Of a stretch of DNA of 64,000 nucleotides, positions 34,670-44,143 are shown one piece after another. This DNA comes from Nocardioides marmoribigeumensis (lineage in GTDB: Bacteria; Actinomycetota; Actinomycetes; Propionibacteriales; Nocardioidaceae), in assembly GCF_031458325.1 (NCBI RefSeq), contig NZ_JAVDYG010000001.1, positions 3,844,001 to 3,908,000 on the forward strand, in the 5' to 3' direction. A program made the translations under genes and the position numbers. The notes below the pieces were generated by a model that did no database searches, was not told the origin of the DNA, and was given only the letters and a program-made list of their open reading frames with translations. Each line of letters opens with the position of its first letter. The first letter of the stretch is position 1.

Positions 34670-35275
34670 ATGCCTGTGCCCGCGCTCGTCGCTGCGCGCC
34701 CGACCGTCCCCGGTCCGGCCCGCTCCACCTCGTCCACCGCGTCGCTGTCCACGCACGTCCTCCGCAAGGCCGCCGTCAACGCCCTCGTGCTGGCGCTGAC
34801 CGCCCTGGTGCTCGTGGCCCACCCCACCACCGCCCGCCAGGGCACCGCGCCCGCACCGCAGGCGCCCGTCGTCTCCCCGCGGATCACCCACGTCGCGGCC
34901 GTCTCGACCCGCATCCGGTCCGCGCTGACCATCGCCCGCAACCAGAAGGGCGACCCCTACCGCTACGGCGCGTCCGGTCCCAACGCCTTCGACTGCTCGG
35001 GGCTGGTCTACTACGCCACGCACCGCGCCGGCTTCGGCCACGTGCCGCGCACCTCCTCCGCCCAGGCGCGGTTCATGCGGCACATCAAGCGCTCGGCCAT
35101 GCGCCCGGGCGACTTCGTGTTCTTCTACGACGGCGGCGGGGTCTACCACGTCGGCGTCTTCACCGGCTGGGACCGCGGGCGTCGGATGATCGTCCATGCG
35201 CCGTACACCGGCGCGCGCGTGCGCCGCGAGGCCATCTGGACGAACCGGTGGTTCCCCGGCACGTTGCGGCGGTGA
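34670..35275 (+). CDS. NlpC/P60 family peptidoglycan hydrolase
   Basis: A 201-aa exported protein. A hydrophobic segment (VNALVLALTALVLVAHPTTA, about 36-55) acts as signal or anchor. The NlpC/P60 domain (about 80-195) has catalytic Cys in FDCSGLVYYA, His in VYHVGVFTGW and a second polar residue near IVHAPYTGA. It cleaves stem-peptide bonds in the wall. The upstream c-di-AMP riboswitch suggests expression tied to osmotic or wall stress. The ATG used starts a slightly long N-terminus before the hydrophobic segment; a later start is possible. Confidence 0.9.
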   Translation: MPVPALVAARPTVPGPARSTSSTASLSTHVLRKAAVNALVLALTALVLVAHPTTARQGTAPAPQAPVVSPRITHVAAVSTRIRSALTIARNQKGDPYRYGASGPNAFDCSGLVYYATHRAGFGHVPRTSSAQARFMRHIKRSAMRPGDFVFFYDGGGVYHVGVFTGWDRGRRMIVHAPYTGARVRREAIWTNRWFPGTLRR

Positions 35276-35303
35276 TCCCAGCCGCACGTAGGATCCTGGT
35301 CCC

Positions 35304-36317
35304 ATGCGCACCGACCGGACCACGACCCGTCCTGCCTGGCTGCGTGCCGGCTCCCTGCTCGCCGCCTCCGCCCTGCTGCTGACCGCCTGCGGCGGCGACA
35401 AGAAGGACGGCGGCAGCGACCAGCCCGCGGACCCGCAGGGCACCGGCCACCAGTCGACGCTCTCGCGGATCAACCCGCTGACCGGCGAGCGGCTGGGCGC
35501 CCCGCCCAAGCGGCCGATCCTGGCGTTCAAGATCGACAACTCCGGCCACGGCACGCAGGTCGGGCTCGGCAAGGCCGACATGGTCGTGGAGGAGCTGGTC
35601 GAGGGCGGCATCACCCGGCTCGCGGCGTTCTACTACAGCAAGGTCCCGCACCGGGCCGGCCCGATGCGGTCGATGCGGGCCACCGACATCGGCATCGTCC
35701 AGCCCCTCAAGGCGGTCCTGGTCGCCAGCGGGGGAGCCGGGGTCACCTTGCGGCGCGTGCACGGGGCCGGCATCCGCACCGTGACCGAGGGCGCGCCGGG
35801 CTTCTACCGCGGGCAGGGCTACGCGCCGTACAACCTGTTCATGGACGTCGACAAGCTGGTCAAGCCGATGAAGGCGCTCCGGACGACGCCGACGCCCTAC
35901 CTCCCCTTCGGTGACCAGGACCTGCCCAAGGGCAAGCCCGCCAAGCGGTTCACCGCGGTGTTCAGCACGAGCAGCGCGACCTCCTTCGAGCTGCGCAAGG
36001 GGAAGTACGTCAACACCGACTCCAACGCGACCAAGGGCGACGACTTCCTGCCCGACACCGTCGTCGTGCTGCGGGTCAAGGTCGGCCTCGCCGGCTACCG
36101 CGACCCCGCGGGCTATCCCGTCCCGGAGACCAAGTTCACCGGTCGCGGACCGGCGGTGGTCTTCCACGACGGTCGGATGGTCCGCGGCACGTGGGTCAAG
36201 AACGGGCTGGACCGCGTGGTGACCCTGCGCACCGCTGCCGGGCCGCTGGAGATCCCCGCGGGCAAGGTCCGCCTCGAGCTGGTCCCGGTCAAGGGCGGCG
36301 ACCTGCGGGTCGGCTGA
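35304..36317 (+). CDS. DUF3048 (YerB-like) lipoprotein
   Basis: A 337-aa protein with a lipoprotein signal: SLLAASALLLTACGG, lipobox LTAC with Cys near residue 29. The body has NPLTGERLGAPPKRPILAFK, then GHGTQVGLGKADMVVEELVE, HRAGPMRSMRATDIGIVQPL and YAPYNLFMDVDKL, matching the DUF3048 family of Bacillus YerB. Its biochemical role is unknown; it is on the outer face of the membrane. TAGGAT (35289-35294) lies 9 nt before the ATG. It follows the NlpC/P60 gene by 28 bp, so it may also be read through from the riboswitch-controlled transcript. Confidence 0.9.
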   Translation: MRTDRTTTRPAWLRAGSLLAASALLLTACGGDKKDGGSDQPADPQGTGHQSTLSRINPLTGERLGAPPKRPILAFKIDNSGHGTQVGLGKADMVVEELVEGGITRLAAFYYSKVPHRAGPMRSMRATDIGIVQPLKAVLVASGGAGVTLRRVHGAGIRTVTEGAPGFYRGQGYAPYNLFMDVDKLVKPMKALRTTPTPYLPFGDQDLPKGKPAKRFTAVFSTSSATSFELRKGKYVNTDSNATKGDDFLPDTVVVLRVKVGLAGYRDPAGYPVPETKFTGRGPAVVFHDGRMVRGTWVKNGLDRVVTLRTAAGPLEIPAGKVRLELVPVKGGDLRVG

Positions 36318-36319
36318 CC

Positions 36320-36359
36320 GCTGCGGGCCGCTGCGGGCCGCTGCGGAGCCGCTGCGGAG
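36320..36359. repeat. Short tandem repeat, four units
   Basis: GCTGCGGGCC occurs twice (36320-36339), then GCTGCGGAGCC (36340-36350) and a partial GCTGCGGAG (36351-36359). It begins 3 bp after the DUF3048 stop codon. Likely a simple slippage repeat; a role in transcript ending is possible but unsupported. Confidence 0.7.
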
Positions 36360-36513
36360 TCTCCTTCGGGGTGAGCCTGAACACAGCTCAGGTCTGCTGA
36401 GCGTGGCCTGTGTCCGGCGTCACCGGCGGCCGAGTTGGGGGACGCTGCACTCCGTCCCTACCGTGGTGGACGTGCCGAGACCCGGCACTCTCCACGCACC
36501 TGAGGGGGACCCC

Positions 36514-36765
36514 ATGACGGCGACCCGGACGTCCGGCCAGACCTCGACCAGCAGCACCGGCAGCACCTTCGCCGGCCGCCTGCGCGCGGCTGTCGAGCAG
36601 GCGCAGCCCTCGGTGCCCGAGCACCGCCGTGCCCGTGACTGGCACGGCTCGACGCAGCACAGCGTGGCCAACCCCCGTCGCACCCGTGGCCTGGTCCGTG
36701 AGGACGCGACCGGCGGGGGCGGGACCGGCGACTTCGCCACGCGCCTGCGCCGCGCGGTCGGCTGA
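36514..36765 (+). CDS. Small basic protein with duplicated FAxRLRxAV motif
   Basis: An 83-aa protein rich in Arg, Thr, Ser and Gly with no hydrophobic helix. ATG 36514 follows CTGAGGGGGAC at good spacing; an in-frame ATG at 36403 would add 37 unlikely residues. The same motif occurs near both ends: FAGRLRAAVEQ (15-25) and FATRLRRAVG (74-83), separated by a basic middle (EHRRARDWHGS, PRRTRGLVRED). The symmetric motif and charge suggest a small adaptor or nucleic-acid-binding protein. No family recognised. Confidence 0.6.
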   Translation: MTATRTSGQTSTSSTGSTFAGRLRAAVEQAQPSVPEHRRARDWHGSTQHSVANPRRTRGLVREDATGGGGTGDFATRLRRAVG

Positions 36766-36988
36766 CCGACCGCGCCCCTGGCCAGGGCTGAGGGGGGACC
36801 CTCGCCCTGTCACCGCCCCGGCCCTGCTGACGTGCCCTGCGGGTTTCTCCCTTTGCCTCAGGTGCACTCCTCCCATCGGCGGGGTCGGGGCCGCTCTGCC
36901 TTCTCCCGGGCGCGTCCCCCGCTGTGTCCCGTGCCCGGTGTGGGGGCAGGATGGGCCCCGTGAGGGCGAGACGAGGGGCCGCGCGGTG
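36766..36988. other. Intergenic region between the small basic protein and yqgE/algH
   Basis: In these 223 bp I see no gene. CCCTGGCCAGGG, a 12-bp palindrome, lies just after the upstream stop and could help end transcription. The rest is pyrimidine-rich with no clear promoter box. Confidence 0.5.
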
Positions 36989-37603
36989 ATGGAGATCCCC
37001 AGCTTCAGCACCTCCAGCGCCGCGCCCGCCACCGGTCGTCTCCTGGTGGCCACGCCCGAGCTGATCGACCCCAACTTCCGGGACTCGGTCGTGCTCCTGC
37101 TCGACCACAACGCCGAGGGCACGCTGGGCGTCATCCTCAACCGGCCCACCCCGATCCTCGTCGCGTCCGTGCTCAGCGGCTGGTCCGCCGCCGCCGAGCC
37201 GCCCGAGGTCCTCTTCGAGGGAGGCCCCGTCGACAAGGACTCTGCCCTCGCCCTCGCCGAGGTCCGGGAGTCCGGCGGCGCGCTGGGTCCGCTCGACGCG
37301 GCGGCGACCGACCCGATCGGCTTCCGCCGGCTCTTCGGCGACGTCGGGATCATCGACCTCGACACCCCCTCGGAGGTGCTCGGGCCGGCGCTGCACCGCC
37401 TGCGCGTCTTCGCCGGCTACGCCGGGTGGAGCCCCGGACAGCTCGAGAACGAGATCGAGCAGGACTCCTGGTACGTCGTCGACGGCGTCCCCGAGGACGT
37501 CTTCGTGGCGCACCCGGCCAGGCTGCGCGCCGATGTGCTGCGCCGGCAGCCCGGTGAGCTGGCCTGGGTCGCGACGCGCCCCGAGGACGCTGCACTGAAC
37601 TGA
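36989..37603 (+). CDS. YqgE/AlgH family protein
   Basis: A 204-aa UPF0301/DUF179 protein. Conserved parts are GRLLVATPELIDPNFRDSV, LLLDHNAEGTLGVILNRPT, EVLFEGGPVDKDSALAL and FAGYAGWSPGQLENEIEQDS. The family is widespread; AlgH was first linked to alginate regulation in Pseudomonas, but its mechanism is unclear. GTG 36986 directly precedes ATG 36989, so either may be used. Stands alone on this strand, followed by the DUF3039-helicase pair. Confidence 0.93.
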   Translation: MEIPSFSTSSAAPATGRLLVATPELIDPNFRDSVVLLLDHNAEGTLGVILNRPTPILVASVLSGWSAAAEPPEVLFEGGPVDKDSALALAEVRESGGALGPLDAAATDPIGFRRLFGDVGIIDLDTPSEVLGPALHRLRVFAGYAGWSPGQLENEIEQDSWYVVDGVPEDVFVAHPARLRADVLRRQPGELAWVATRPEDAALN

Positions 37604-37627
37604 AGGCCGGCCTCGTAGAATCACCTG

Positions 37628-37921
37628 GTGACCGATCAGCCGACCACCACGACCACGACGTTGCCCGGCACGGACACCCTGGAGGACACCCGCCTCGACC
37701 GTGACCTCGAGACCTACGAGGGCGGGGACCACGAGCGGTTCTCCCACTACGTCGACAAGGACAAGCTGACCGAGGCGATGGTGATGGGCACGCCCGTCGT
37801 CGCCCTGTGCGGCAAGGTCTGGGTGCCGAGCCGGGCGCCGGAGAAGTTCCCCGTCTGCCCGGACTGCAAGGAGATCTGGGAAGGTCTCGGCGACGACTCC
37901 GACGGCGACCAGGACGCCTGA
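37628..37921 (+). CDS. DUF3039 domain protein
   Basis: A 97-aa acidic protein. The conserved core is ERFSHYVDKDKLTEAMVMGT followed by VVALCGKVWVPSRAPEKFPVCPDCKEIWE. The Cys residues (CGK and CPDC) form a likely zinc-binding site. The family is almost confined to actinobacteria and usually precedes the helicase found 7 bp downstream, so the two probably work together. TAGAAT lies 6 nt before the GTG start, indicating a leaderless mRNA. Function unknown. Confidence 0.9.
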   Translation: MTDQPTTTTTTLPGTDTLEDTRLDRDLETYEGGDHERFSHYVDKDKLTEAMVMGTPVVALCGKVWVPSRAPEKFPVCPDCKEIWEGLGDDSDGDQDA

Positions 37922-37928
37922 GCGCCCG

Positions 37929-39764
37929 GTGACCCGTCCGCACCCCTTGTCGTCCCTGCCTGCCCACACCGCCCACACCGCCCACCCGGACCCCGCGGAC
38001 GCCGCTCCGCTCCCTCCGGCCTACCCCGACCGCGCCGCCTGGGGCACCGCCCCCAGCCTGCGCGCCTGGCAGGCCGAGGCGGTCCGCGCGTACTTCGAGA
38101 AGCGGCCGCGTGACTACCTCGCGGTCGCGACGCCGGGTGCGGGCAAGACGACCTTCGCCCTCACCATCGCCGCCGAGCTGCTCGCGACCCGTGCGATCGA
38201 GCGGGTCACCGTCGTGGCCCCGACCGAGCACCTCAAGACCCAGTGGGCCGTCGCCGCGGCCAAGGCCGGCATCCCGATCGACCCGACGTTCTCGGGCACC
38301 GCCGGTCGCACCAGCAAGGACTTCGTCGGGGTCGCGGTGACCTACGCCGGGGTCGCGGCCAACCCGCTCGCGATGCGGATGCGCACCGAGCGGTTCCGCA
38401 CGCTGGTGATCCTCGACGAGATCCACCACGCCGGCGACGCGCTGTCGTGGGGCGAGGCGGTGCGCGAGGCGTTCGATCCGGCGCGCCACCGGCTGGCGCT
38501 GACCGGCACGCCGTTCCGCTCCGACGTCAACCCGATCCCGTTCGTCACCTACGCCCCCGACTCCGACGGGGTGCCGCGCAGCGTGGCCGACTACTCCTAC
38601 GGTTACGCCCGGGCGCTCGCCGACCACGTCGTCCGGCCCGTGCTGTTCATGGCCTACTCCGGCGCGATGTCGTGGCGCACCCGCGCCGGCGACGAGATCG
38701 CTGCCCGGCTCGGTGAGCCGCTGACCAAGGACCTCACCGCCCAGGCGCTGCGCACCGCGCTCGACCCCGCCGGGTCGTGGATCCCGTCGGTGCTCCAGGC
38801 GGCCGACCGCAGGCTGACCGAGGTGCGTCGCCACGTCCCGGACGCGGGCGGGCTGGTCATCGCCGGCGACCAGGAGTCGGCCCGGGCCTACGCCCGCGTG
38901 CTGGCCGAGCTGACCGGCGCCAAGCCGGTGCTCGTGCTGTCCGACGAGAAGGCCTCCTCCAAGCGCATCGAGCAGTTCTCCGCCTCCGACGACCGCTGGA
39001 TGGTGGCGGTGCGCATGGTGTCGGAGGGGGTCGACGTGCCCCGGCTGGCCGTCGGCGTCTACGCCACGACGACCACCACCCCGCTGTTCTTCGCCCAGGC
39101 GGTCGGCCGCTTCGTGCGTGCCCGCCGGCGCGGGGAGACGGCGTCGGTGTTCCTGCCCTCGACCGGGCACCTGCTCGGCCTGGCTTCGGCGATGGAGGTC
39201 GAGCGCGACCACGTGCTCGGGCGCGCGGTGACCGACGAGGACGACATCTTCGCCGCCGAGGCTGAGCTCCTCGCGCGCGAGGAGGCGAGCGAGCAGGCGT
39301 CGGGGGAGCAGGAGCTCCTGCCGTTCCAGGCCCTCGGCTCCGAGGCGGTCTTCGACCAGGTCGTCTACGACGGCGCCGCCTTCGGTCACGCCGGCGAGGT
39401 GCACGTCGGGTCCGACGAGGAGATGGACTTCCTCGGCATCCCCGGGCTGCTCGAGCCCGACCAGGTGCGCGACCTGCTGCGCAGCCGCCAGTCCGAGCGG
39501 GCCCGCAAGCAGGCAGAGTCGCCCGCCCCGGCCGCGGCTCCTGCCCCGGCTCGCGAGGAGGTCGCCTTCGAGCAGCTGGGCCGCATGCGCAAGGAGCTCA
39601 ACGCGCTCGTGGCCGCCTGGCACCACCGCACCGGCCAGCCGCACGGCGTGATCCACGCGGCCCTGCGACGGGAGTGCAAGGGACCTGCCGCCGCAGTGGC
39701 CTCGGCCGACCAGCTGCAGGAGCGGATCGACCGCATCCGCCACTGGGCGGCCGCGCGCTCCTAG
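37929..39764 (+). CDS. DEAD/DEAH-box (XPB/UvrB-like SF2) helicase
   Basis: A 611-aa SF2 helicase. Motif I is VATPGAGKTTFALTIAAELL, motif II DEIHHAGDALSW, motif III ALTGTPFRSD, and motif VI AVGRFVRARRRGE; motif V is near VSEGVDVPRLAV. The C-terminal third (about 430-611) is helical and without a known domain (FEQLGRMRKELNALVAAWHH). It probably acts on nucleic acids in repair or RNA processing with the DUF3039 zinc protein. Starts at GTG 37929. Its last 4 bp overlap the opposite-strand Lrp gene. Confidence 0.93.
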   Translation: MTRPHPLSSLPAHTAHTAHPDPADAAPLPPAYPDRAAWGTAPSLRAWQAEAVRAYFEKRPRDYLAVATPGAGKTTFALTIAAELLATRAIERVTVVAPTEHLKTQWAVAAAKAGIPIDPTFSGTAGRTSKDFVGVAVTYAGVAANPLAMRMRTERFRTLVILDEIHHAGDALSWGEAVREAFDPARHRLALTGTPFRSDVNPIPFVTYAPDSDGVPRSVADYSYGYARALADHVVRPVLFMAYSGAMSWRTRAGDEIAARLGEPLTKDLTAQALRTALDPAGSWIPSVLQAADRRLTEVRRHVPDAGGLVIAGDQESARAYARVLAELTGAKPVLVLSDEKASSKRIEQFSASDDRWMVAVRMVSEGVDVPRLAVGVYATTTTTPLFFAQAVGRFVRARRRGETASVFLPSTGHLLGLASAMEVERDHVLGRAVTDEDDIFAAEAELLAREEASEQASGEQELLPFQALGSEAVFDQVVYDGAAFGHAGEVHVGSDEEMDFLGIPGLLEPDQVRDLLRSRQSERARKQAESPAPAAAPAPAREEVAFEQLGRMRKELNALVAAWHHRTGQPHGVIHAALRRECKGPAAAVASADQLQERIDRIRHWAAARS

Positions 39765-40213
39765 CCCCCGACCAGCGGCAGCAGCCGAGGGCGGATCTGG
39801 GTGTCCAGCGCGATGACGGTGGTGGAGCGCACGATGCCCTCGTGGGCCAGCACAGCGTCGATCACGCGCTGCAGGTCGGCGTTGGACCGGGCCACCACGC
39901 GGCACCACATGTCGCCCTCCCCGGTGATGGTGTGGGCCTCGGTGACCTCGGCGATGCCCTCCAGGTGCCGGGCCACGACGTCGTGCCCGACGCCCTGGCG
40001 CAGCTGCAGGGTGAGGAACGCGGTGACCGGGTAGCCCAGGGCCGCCGGGTCGAGCGTGGGCGCCCAGCTCGCGACCACGCCGCGCTCGGCGAGCTTGTCG
40101 AGCCGGGACTGCACCGTGCCGCGCGCGACCCCGAGCCGGCGCGAGGCCTCCAGCACGCCGATCCGAGGCTCGGCAGAGAACAGGTGCAGCAGCCGGGCGT
40201 CGAGGTCGTCCAT
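39761..40213 (-). CDS. Lrp/AsnC-family transcriptional regulator
   Basis: A 150-aa protein. The N-terminal HTH reads LDARLLHLFSAEPRIGVLEA, then SRRLGVARGTVQSRLDKLAERG, and the C-terminal RAM/AsnC ligand domain includes VTEAHTITGEGDMWCRVVA. It is divergent from hppD, so it probably controls tyrosine catabolism in response to tyrosine, phenylalanine or a keto acid. TAGGCT lies exactly 6 nt before its ATG on the minus strand. Inverted repeats in the shared promoter region are described separately. Confidence 0.94.
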   Translation of the reverse strand: MDDLDARLLHLFSAEPRIGVLEASRRLGVARGTVQSRLDKLAERGVVASWAPTLDPAALGYPVTAFLTLQLRQGVGHDVVARHLEGIAEVTEAHTITGEGDMWCRVVARSNADLQRVIDAVLAHEGIVRSTTVIALDTQIRPRLLPLVGG

Positions 40214-40226
40214 CAGGTCAGCCTAG

Positions 40227-41558
<1,332 letters not shown>

Positions 41559-41573
41559 GAGGGCCGCTTCAAA

Positions 41574-41659
41574 TTCACTAGGTACCTAGTGAAACTGGCA
41601 CTTCCCGAGCGAAACTTCGCTCGGGAAGTGACAACGTCACTAGGTACCTAGTGAAACTG
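41574..41659. repeat. Three-palindrome element with 23-bp direct repeats
   Basis: CACTAGGTACCTAGTG is the core of two near-identical palindromes, the first extending to 20 bp (41574-41593) and the second to 18 bp (41637-41654). They are part of 23-bp direct repeats (41575-41597 and 41637-41659). Between them CACTTCCCGAGCGAA (41599-41613) and TTCGCTCGGGAAGTG (41616-41630) form a perfect 15-bp stem with a 2-nt loop. Four CTAG tetramers occur in this 86-bp stretch. It lies between the 3' ends of hppD and the amino-acid ABC ATPase gene. It could be a bidirectional terminator, operators or a small mobile repeat. Confidence 0.9.
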
Positions 41660-41670
41660 CACCCAGCGGC

Positions 41671-42435
41671 TCAGAGGACCTTGGAGAGGAAGGACTGGGT
41701 GCGCTCGTGCTGGGGGTCGGCGAGCACCTCGCGGGGGTCGCCCTCCTCGACGATGACGCCGCCGTCCATGAAGACCAGCTTGTCGCCGACCTCGCGGGCG
41801 AACCCCATCTCGTGGGTCACGACCATCATCGTCATGCCCTCGGAGGCGAGGTCCTTCATCACCTGCAGCACGTCACCGACGAGCTCGGGGTCGAGCGCGC
41901 TGGTCGGCTCGTCGAAGAGCATCATCTGGGGCTCCATCGACAGTGCCCGTGCGATCGCGATGCGCTGCTGCTGGCCTCCCGAGAGGTGGGCGGGGTAGGC
42001 GTCCTCGCGCTCGGCCAGGCCGACCTTCTCGAGGTTCTTGCGCGCGATCGCGACCGCCTCTTCGCGCTTGCGGCCCTTGACCTTCTCCTGGGCGATGCAG
42101 AGGTTGCGCATCACGGTCAGGTGGGGGAAGAGGTTGAACTGCTGGAACACCATGCCGATGCGGCTGCGGACCTTGTCGAGGTCGACGTCGCGGTGGGTGA
42201 TCTCCTCGCCGGCGACGAAGATCGTGCCCGACGTGGGCTCCTCGAGCCGGTTGATGCAGCGCAGCAGGGTCGACTTGCCGGACCCGGAGGGTCCGATCAC
42301 GCAGACCACCTGACCGGCGTCGACGGTGAAGTCGATGCCCTTGAGCACCTCGTTGTCCCCGAAGTACTTGTGCAGGTCCTGCACGTCGATCGCGTGGTCG
42401 CCGCGCGCCTGCGGCGCCGTGTTCTTCTCGGACAT
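41671..42435 (-). CDS. Polar amino-acid ABC importer, ATP-binding protein (GlnQ-like)
   Basis: A 254-aa ATPase. Walker A is [13 protein letters not shown]-loop [14 protein letters not shown], signature [15 protein letters not shown], Walker [17 protein letters not shown] and H-loop [12 protein letters not shown], all typical of GlnQ/HisP. The start codon overlaps the permease stop (TGATG-type coupling). It drives uptake of a polar amino acid, possibly glutamine, glutamate or an aromatic compound given the tyrosine-catabolism context. Confidence 0.95.
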   Translation of the reverse strand: MSEKNTAPQARGDHAIDVQDLHKYFGDNEVLKGIDFTVDAGQVVCVIGPSGSGKSTLLRCINRLEEPTSGTIFVAGEEITHRDVDLDKVRSRIGMVFQQFNLFPHLTVMRNLCIAQEKVKGRKREEAVAIARKNLEKVGLAEREDAYPAHLSGGQQQRIAIARALSMEPQMMLFDEPTSALDPELVGDVLQVMKDLASEGMTMMVVTHEMGFAREVGDKLVFMDGGVIVEEGDPREVLADPQHERTQSFLSKVL

Positions 42436-43229
42436 CAGCGGGCCCTCTCGGAGCGAGCTTCCATGCGCCTCACCACGATGGAGAGCGGGACGGTGATGAT
42501 CAGGTAGCAGAGTGCGGCCACCGTGAGGGGGGTCAGGTTCGCCTCGTCGTTCAGGCCCTCACGCCCGAACTTGGTGAGCTCGTACTCCGTGATCGAGAGG
42601 CCGAGCACGTAGACCAGGGAGGAGTCCTTGGTCAGCAGGATGAGCTCGTTGGTCAGCGGCGGCAGGATGATCCGGAACGCCTGCGGGACGACGATCGAGA
42701 TCATCGCCCGGCTGTTGGTCATGCCGAGCGTGCGGGCTGCCTCCATCTGTCCCTTGGGCACGGCCTGGATGCCGGCCCGGATCGTCTCGGCCATGTAGGC
42801 CGCACCCACCAGGCCCAGCGCGATCGTCACCGTGCCGAACGTGCCCCCGGGCAGCTGTCGCCCAGGGAACGCGGTCGGCAGGCCGAAGTAGAGGCCGATG
42901 AAGACGATCAGCGCCGGGACGCCCCGGAAGAACTCGATGAACCCGGTCGCGATCCAGCGGTAGGGGCCCACCGGCGAGAGCCGCATGAGCGCGAGGATGA
43001 GCCCCAGGATCAGGCCGAAGGTGAACGCCCCCAGCGTGTAGAGGATCGTGTTCTTCAGTGCCGTCGTGATGACGCCCGGGAACTGCTTCTTGACCAGCGC
43101 AGGGTCCAGGAAGGCGTCCTTGAGCGTCCCCCAGTCGGCGGCGAACAGCAGTCCGAGGATCAGCAGCACCAGCACGGCGTACTGGATCGCTCGGCTGACC
43201 TGGGCTCGCTTGCGGGGGGTCATCGCCAT
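42435..43229 (-). CDS. Polar amino-acid ABC importer, permease
   Basis: A 264-aa permease with about five to six membrane helices. The HEAA/HisM-type domain shows [40 protein letters not shown] and [20 protein letters not shown], the loop that docks on the ATPase. It is a single permease, so it probably works as a homodimer. It lies 47 bp after the solute-binding-protein gene and overlaps the ATPase gene. Confidence 0.95.
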   Translation of the reverse strand: MAMTPRKRAQVSRAIQYAVLVLLILGLLFAADWGTLKDAFLDPALVKKQFPGVITTALKNTILYTLGAFTFGLILGLILALMRLSPVGPYRWIATGFIEFFRGVPALIVFIGLYFGLPTAFPGRQLPGGTFGTVTIALGLVGAAYMAETIRAGIQAVPKGQMEAARTLGMTNSRAMISIVVPQAFRIILPPLTNELILLTKDSSLVYVLGLSITEYELTKFGREGLNDEANLTPLTVAALCYLIITVPLSIVVRRMEARSERAR

Positions 43230-43276
43230 GGCTGGCTCCTGGAGGCAGGCGGGTCAGAGGACCGTCGGGACGGGCG

Positions 43277-44071
43277 TCACTTCTTGGGGGCGGTGCCGAA
43301 CCACTTCTTGTAGATCGTGTCGTACTTGCCGCTGGACTTGAGGTCCTTGATGACCTTGTTGGCCGACTCGAGCAGCTTGTCGTTGTTGCCCTTCTGGACC
43401 GCGAAGCCGTAGGACTCGCCGGTGTTGAACTCGGCGGTGACGTAGGTGCCCTTGTTGCTCTTGGCGAAGTCGAGCAGCGGACCGTTGTCCTGGATGACGG
43501 CGTCGACCTGGCCGGTCTTGAGCGCCGTGGTCTGGAGGCCGAGGTCCTCGAAGGACTTGAGCTTCACGTCCTTGGGCGCGTTCTGCTTGGCGTAGAGCTC
43601 ACCGGTGGTGCCGGACATGACCGCCAGCGACTTGCCCTTCAGCGCCTCGAGGGAGTCCAGCGACTGGTCCTTGGTGAGGAGCGCCTGCGAGGCGTCGAAG
43701 TAGGGGTCGGTGAAGTCGATCGCCTTCTCGCGCTCGGGCGTGATCGTCATGCCTGCGGCGGCGATGTCGCACTTGCCGGCGTTGAGCGACTGGCCGGACT
43801 GGATGCCCTCGAAGCCGGTGATCTCGATCTTGACATCGAGGTTGTTGGCCTTCGCGACCTCCTTCATCAGGTCCATGTCGAAGCCGACGATCTGGCCGTT
43901 CTGCTTGAACTCGAACGGCTTGTAGGGCAGCGAGGTGCAGACCGTGAGCTTGCCGTCGTTGACGACCTTGACCCCGCTCTTCGTCGTCTTGGTGTCGGTG
44001 GCACAGGCACTCATGGCGAGCACGAGCGACGAGGCGGCGGCGAGGGACAGCGCTGAGCGGAGTCGAGTCAT
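43277..44071 (-). CDS. Polar amino-acid ABC importer, solute-binding lipoprotein
   Basis: A 264-aa family-3 solute-binding protein. The lipoprotein signal is LSLAAASSLVLAMSACATD with the lipobox Cys near residue 22. The domain has GKLTVCTSLPYKPFEF, IVGFDMDLMKEVAKANNLD, FTDPYFDASQALLT and VMSGTTGELYAKQNAPKD. ATG 44071 is preferred over an ATG six codons upstream because TAGGGT lies 7 nt before it on the minus strand. It is first in the operon and captures the substrate outside the membrane. Confidence 0.94.
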   Translation of the reverse strand: MTRLRSALSLAAASSLVLAMSACATDTKTTKSGVKVVNDGKLTVCTSLPYKPFEFKQNGQIVGFDMDLMKEVAKANNLDVKIEITGFEGIQSGQSLNAGKCDIAAAGMTITPEREKAIDFTDPYFDASQALLTKDQSLDSLEALKGKSLAVMSGTTGELYAKQNAPKDVKLKSFEDLGLQTTALKTGQVDAVIQDNGPLLDFAKSNKGTYVTAEFNTGESYGFAVQKGNNDKLLESANKVIKDLKSSGKYDTIYKKWFGTAPKK

Positions 44072-44143
44072 GGTGGTCACCCTAGACACACGACGGGCGG
44101 ATGTCGTTCACCAAAGCGTTACGAACCGGTGTCGGGTCGCGGG

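Noticed and set aside
34515-34799. Small plus-strand protein in the leader before the NlpC/P60 gene
   Set aside because: The sequence matches conserved riboswitch blocks and the frame runs into the hydrolase gene in another phase.
41574-41659. CRISPR array
   Set aside because: Only two repeat copies, each itself a palindrome, with a hairpin between them instead of a unique spacer; no cas genes nearby.
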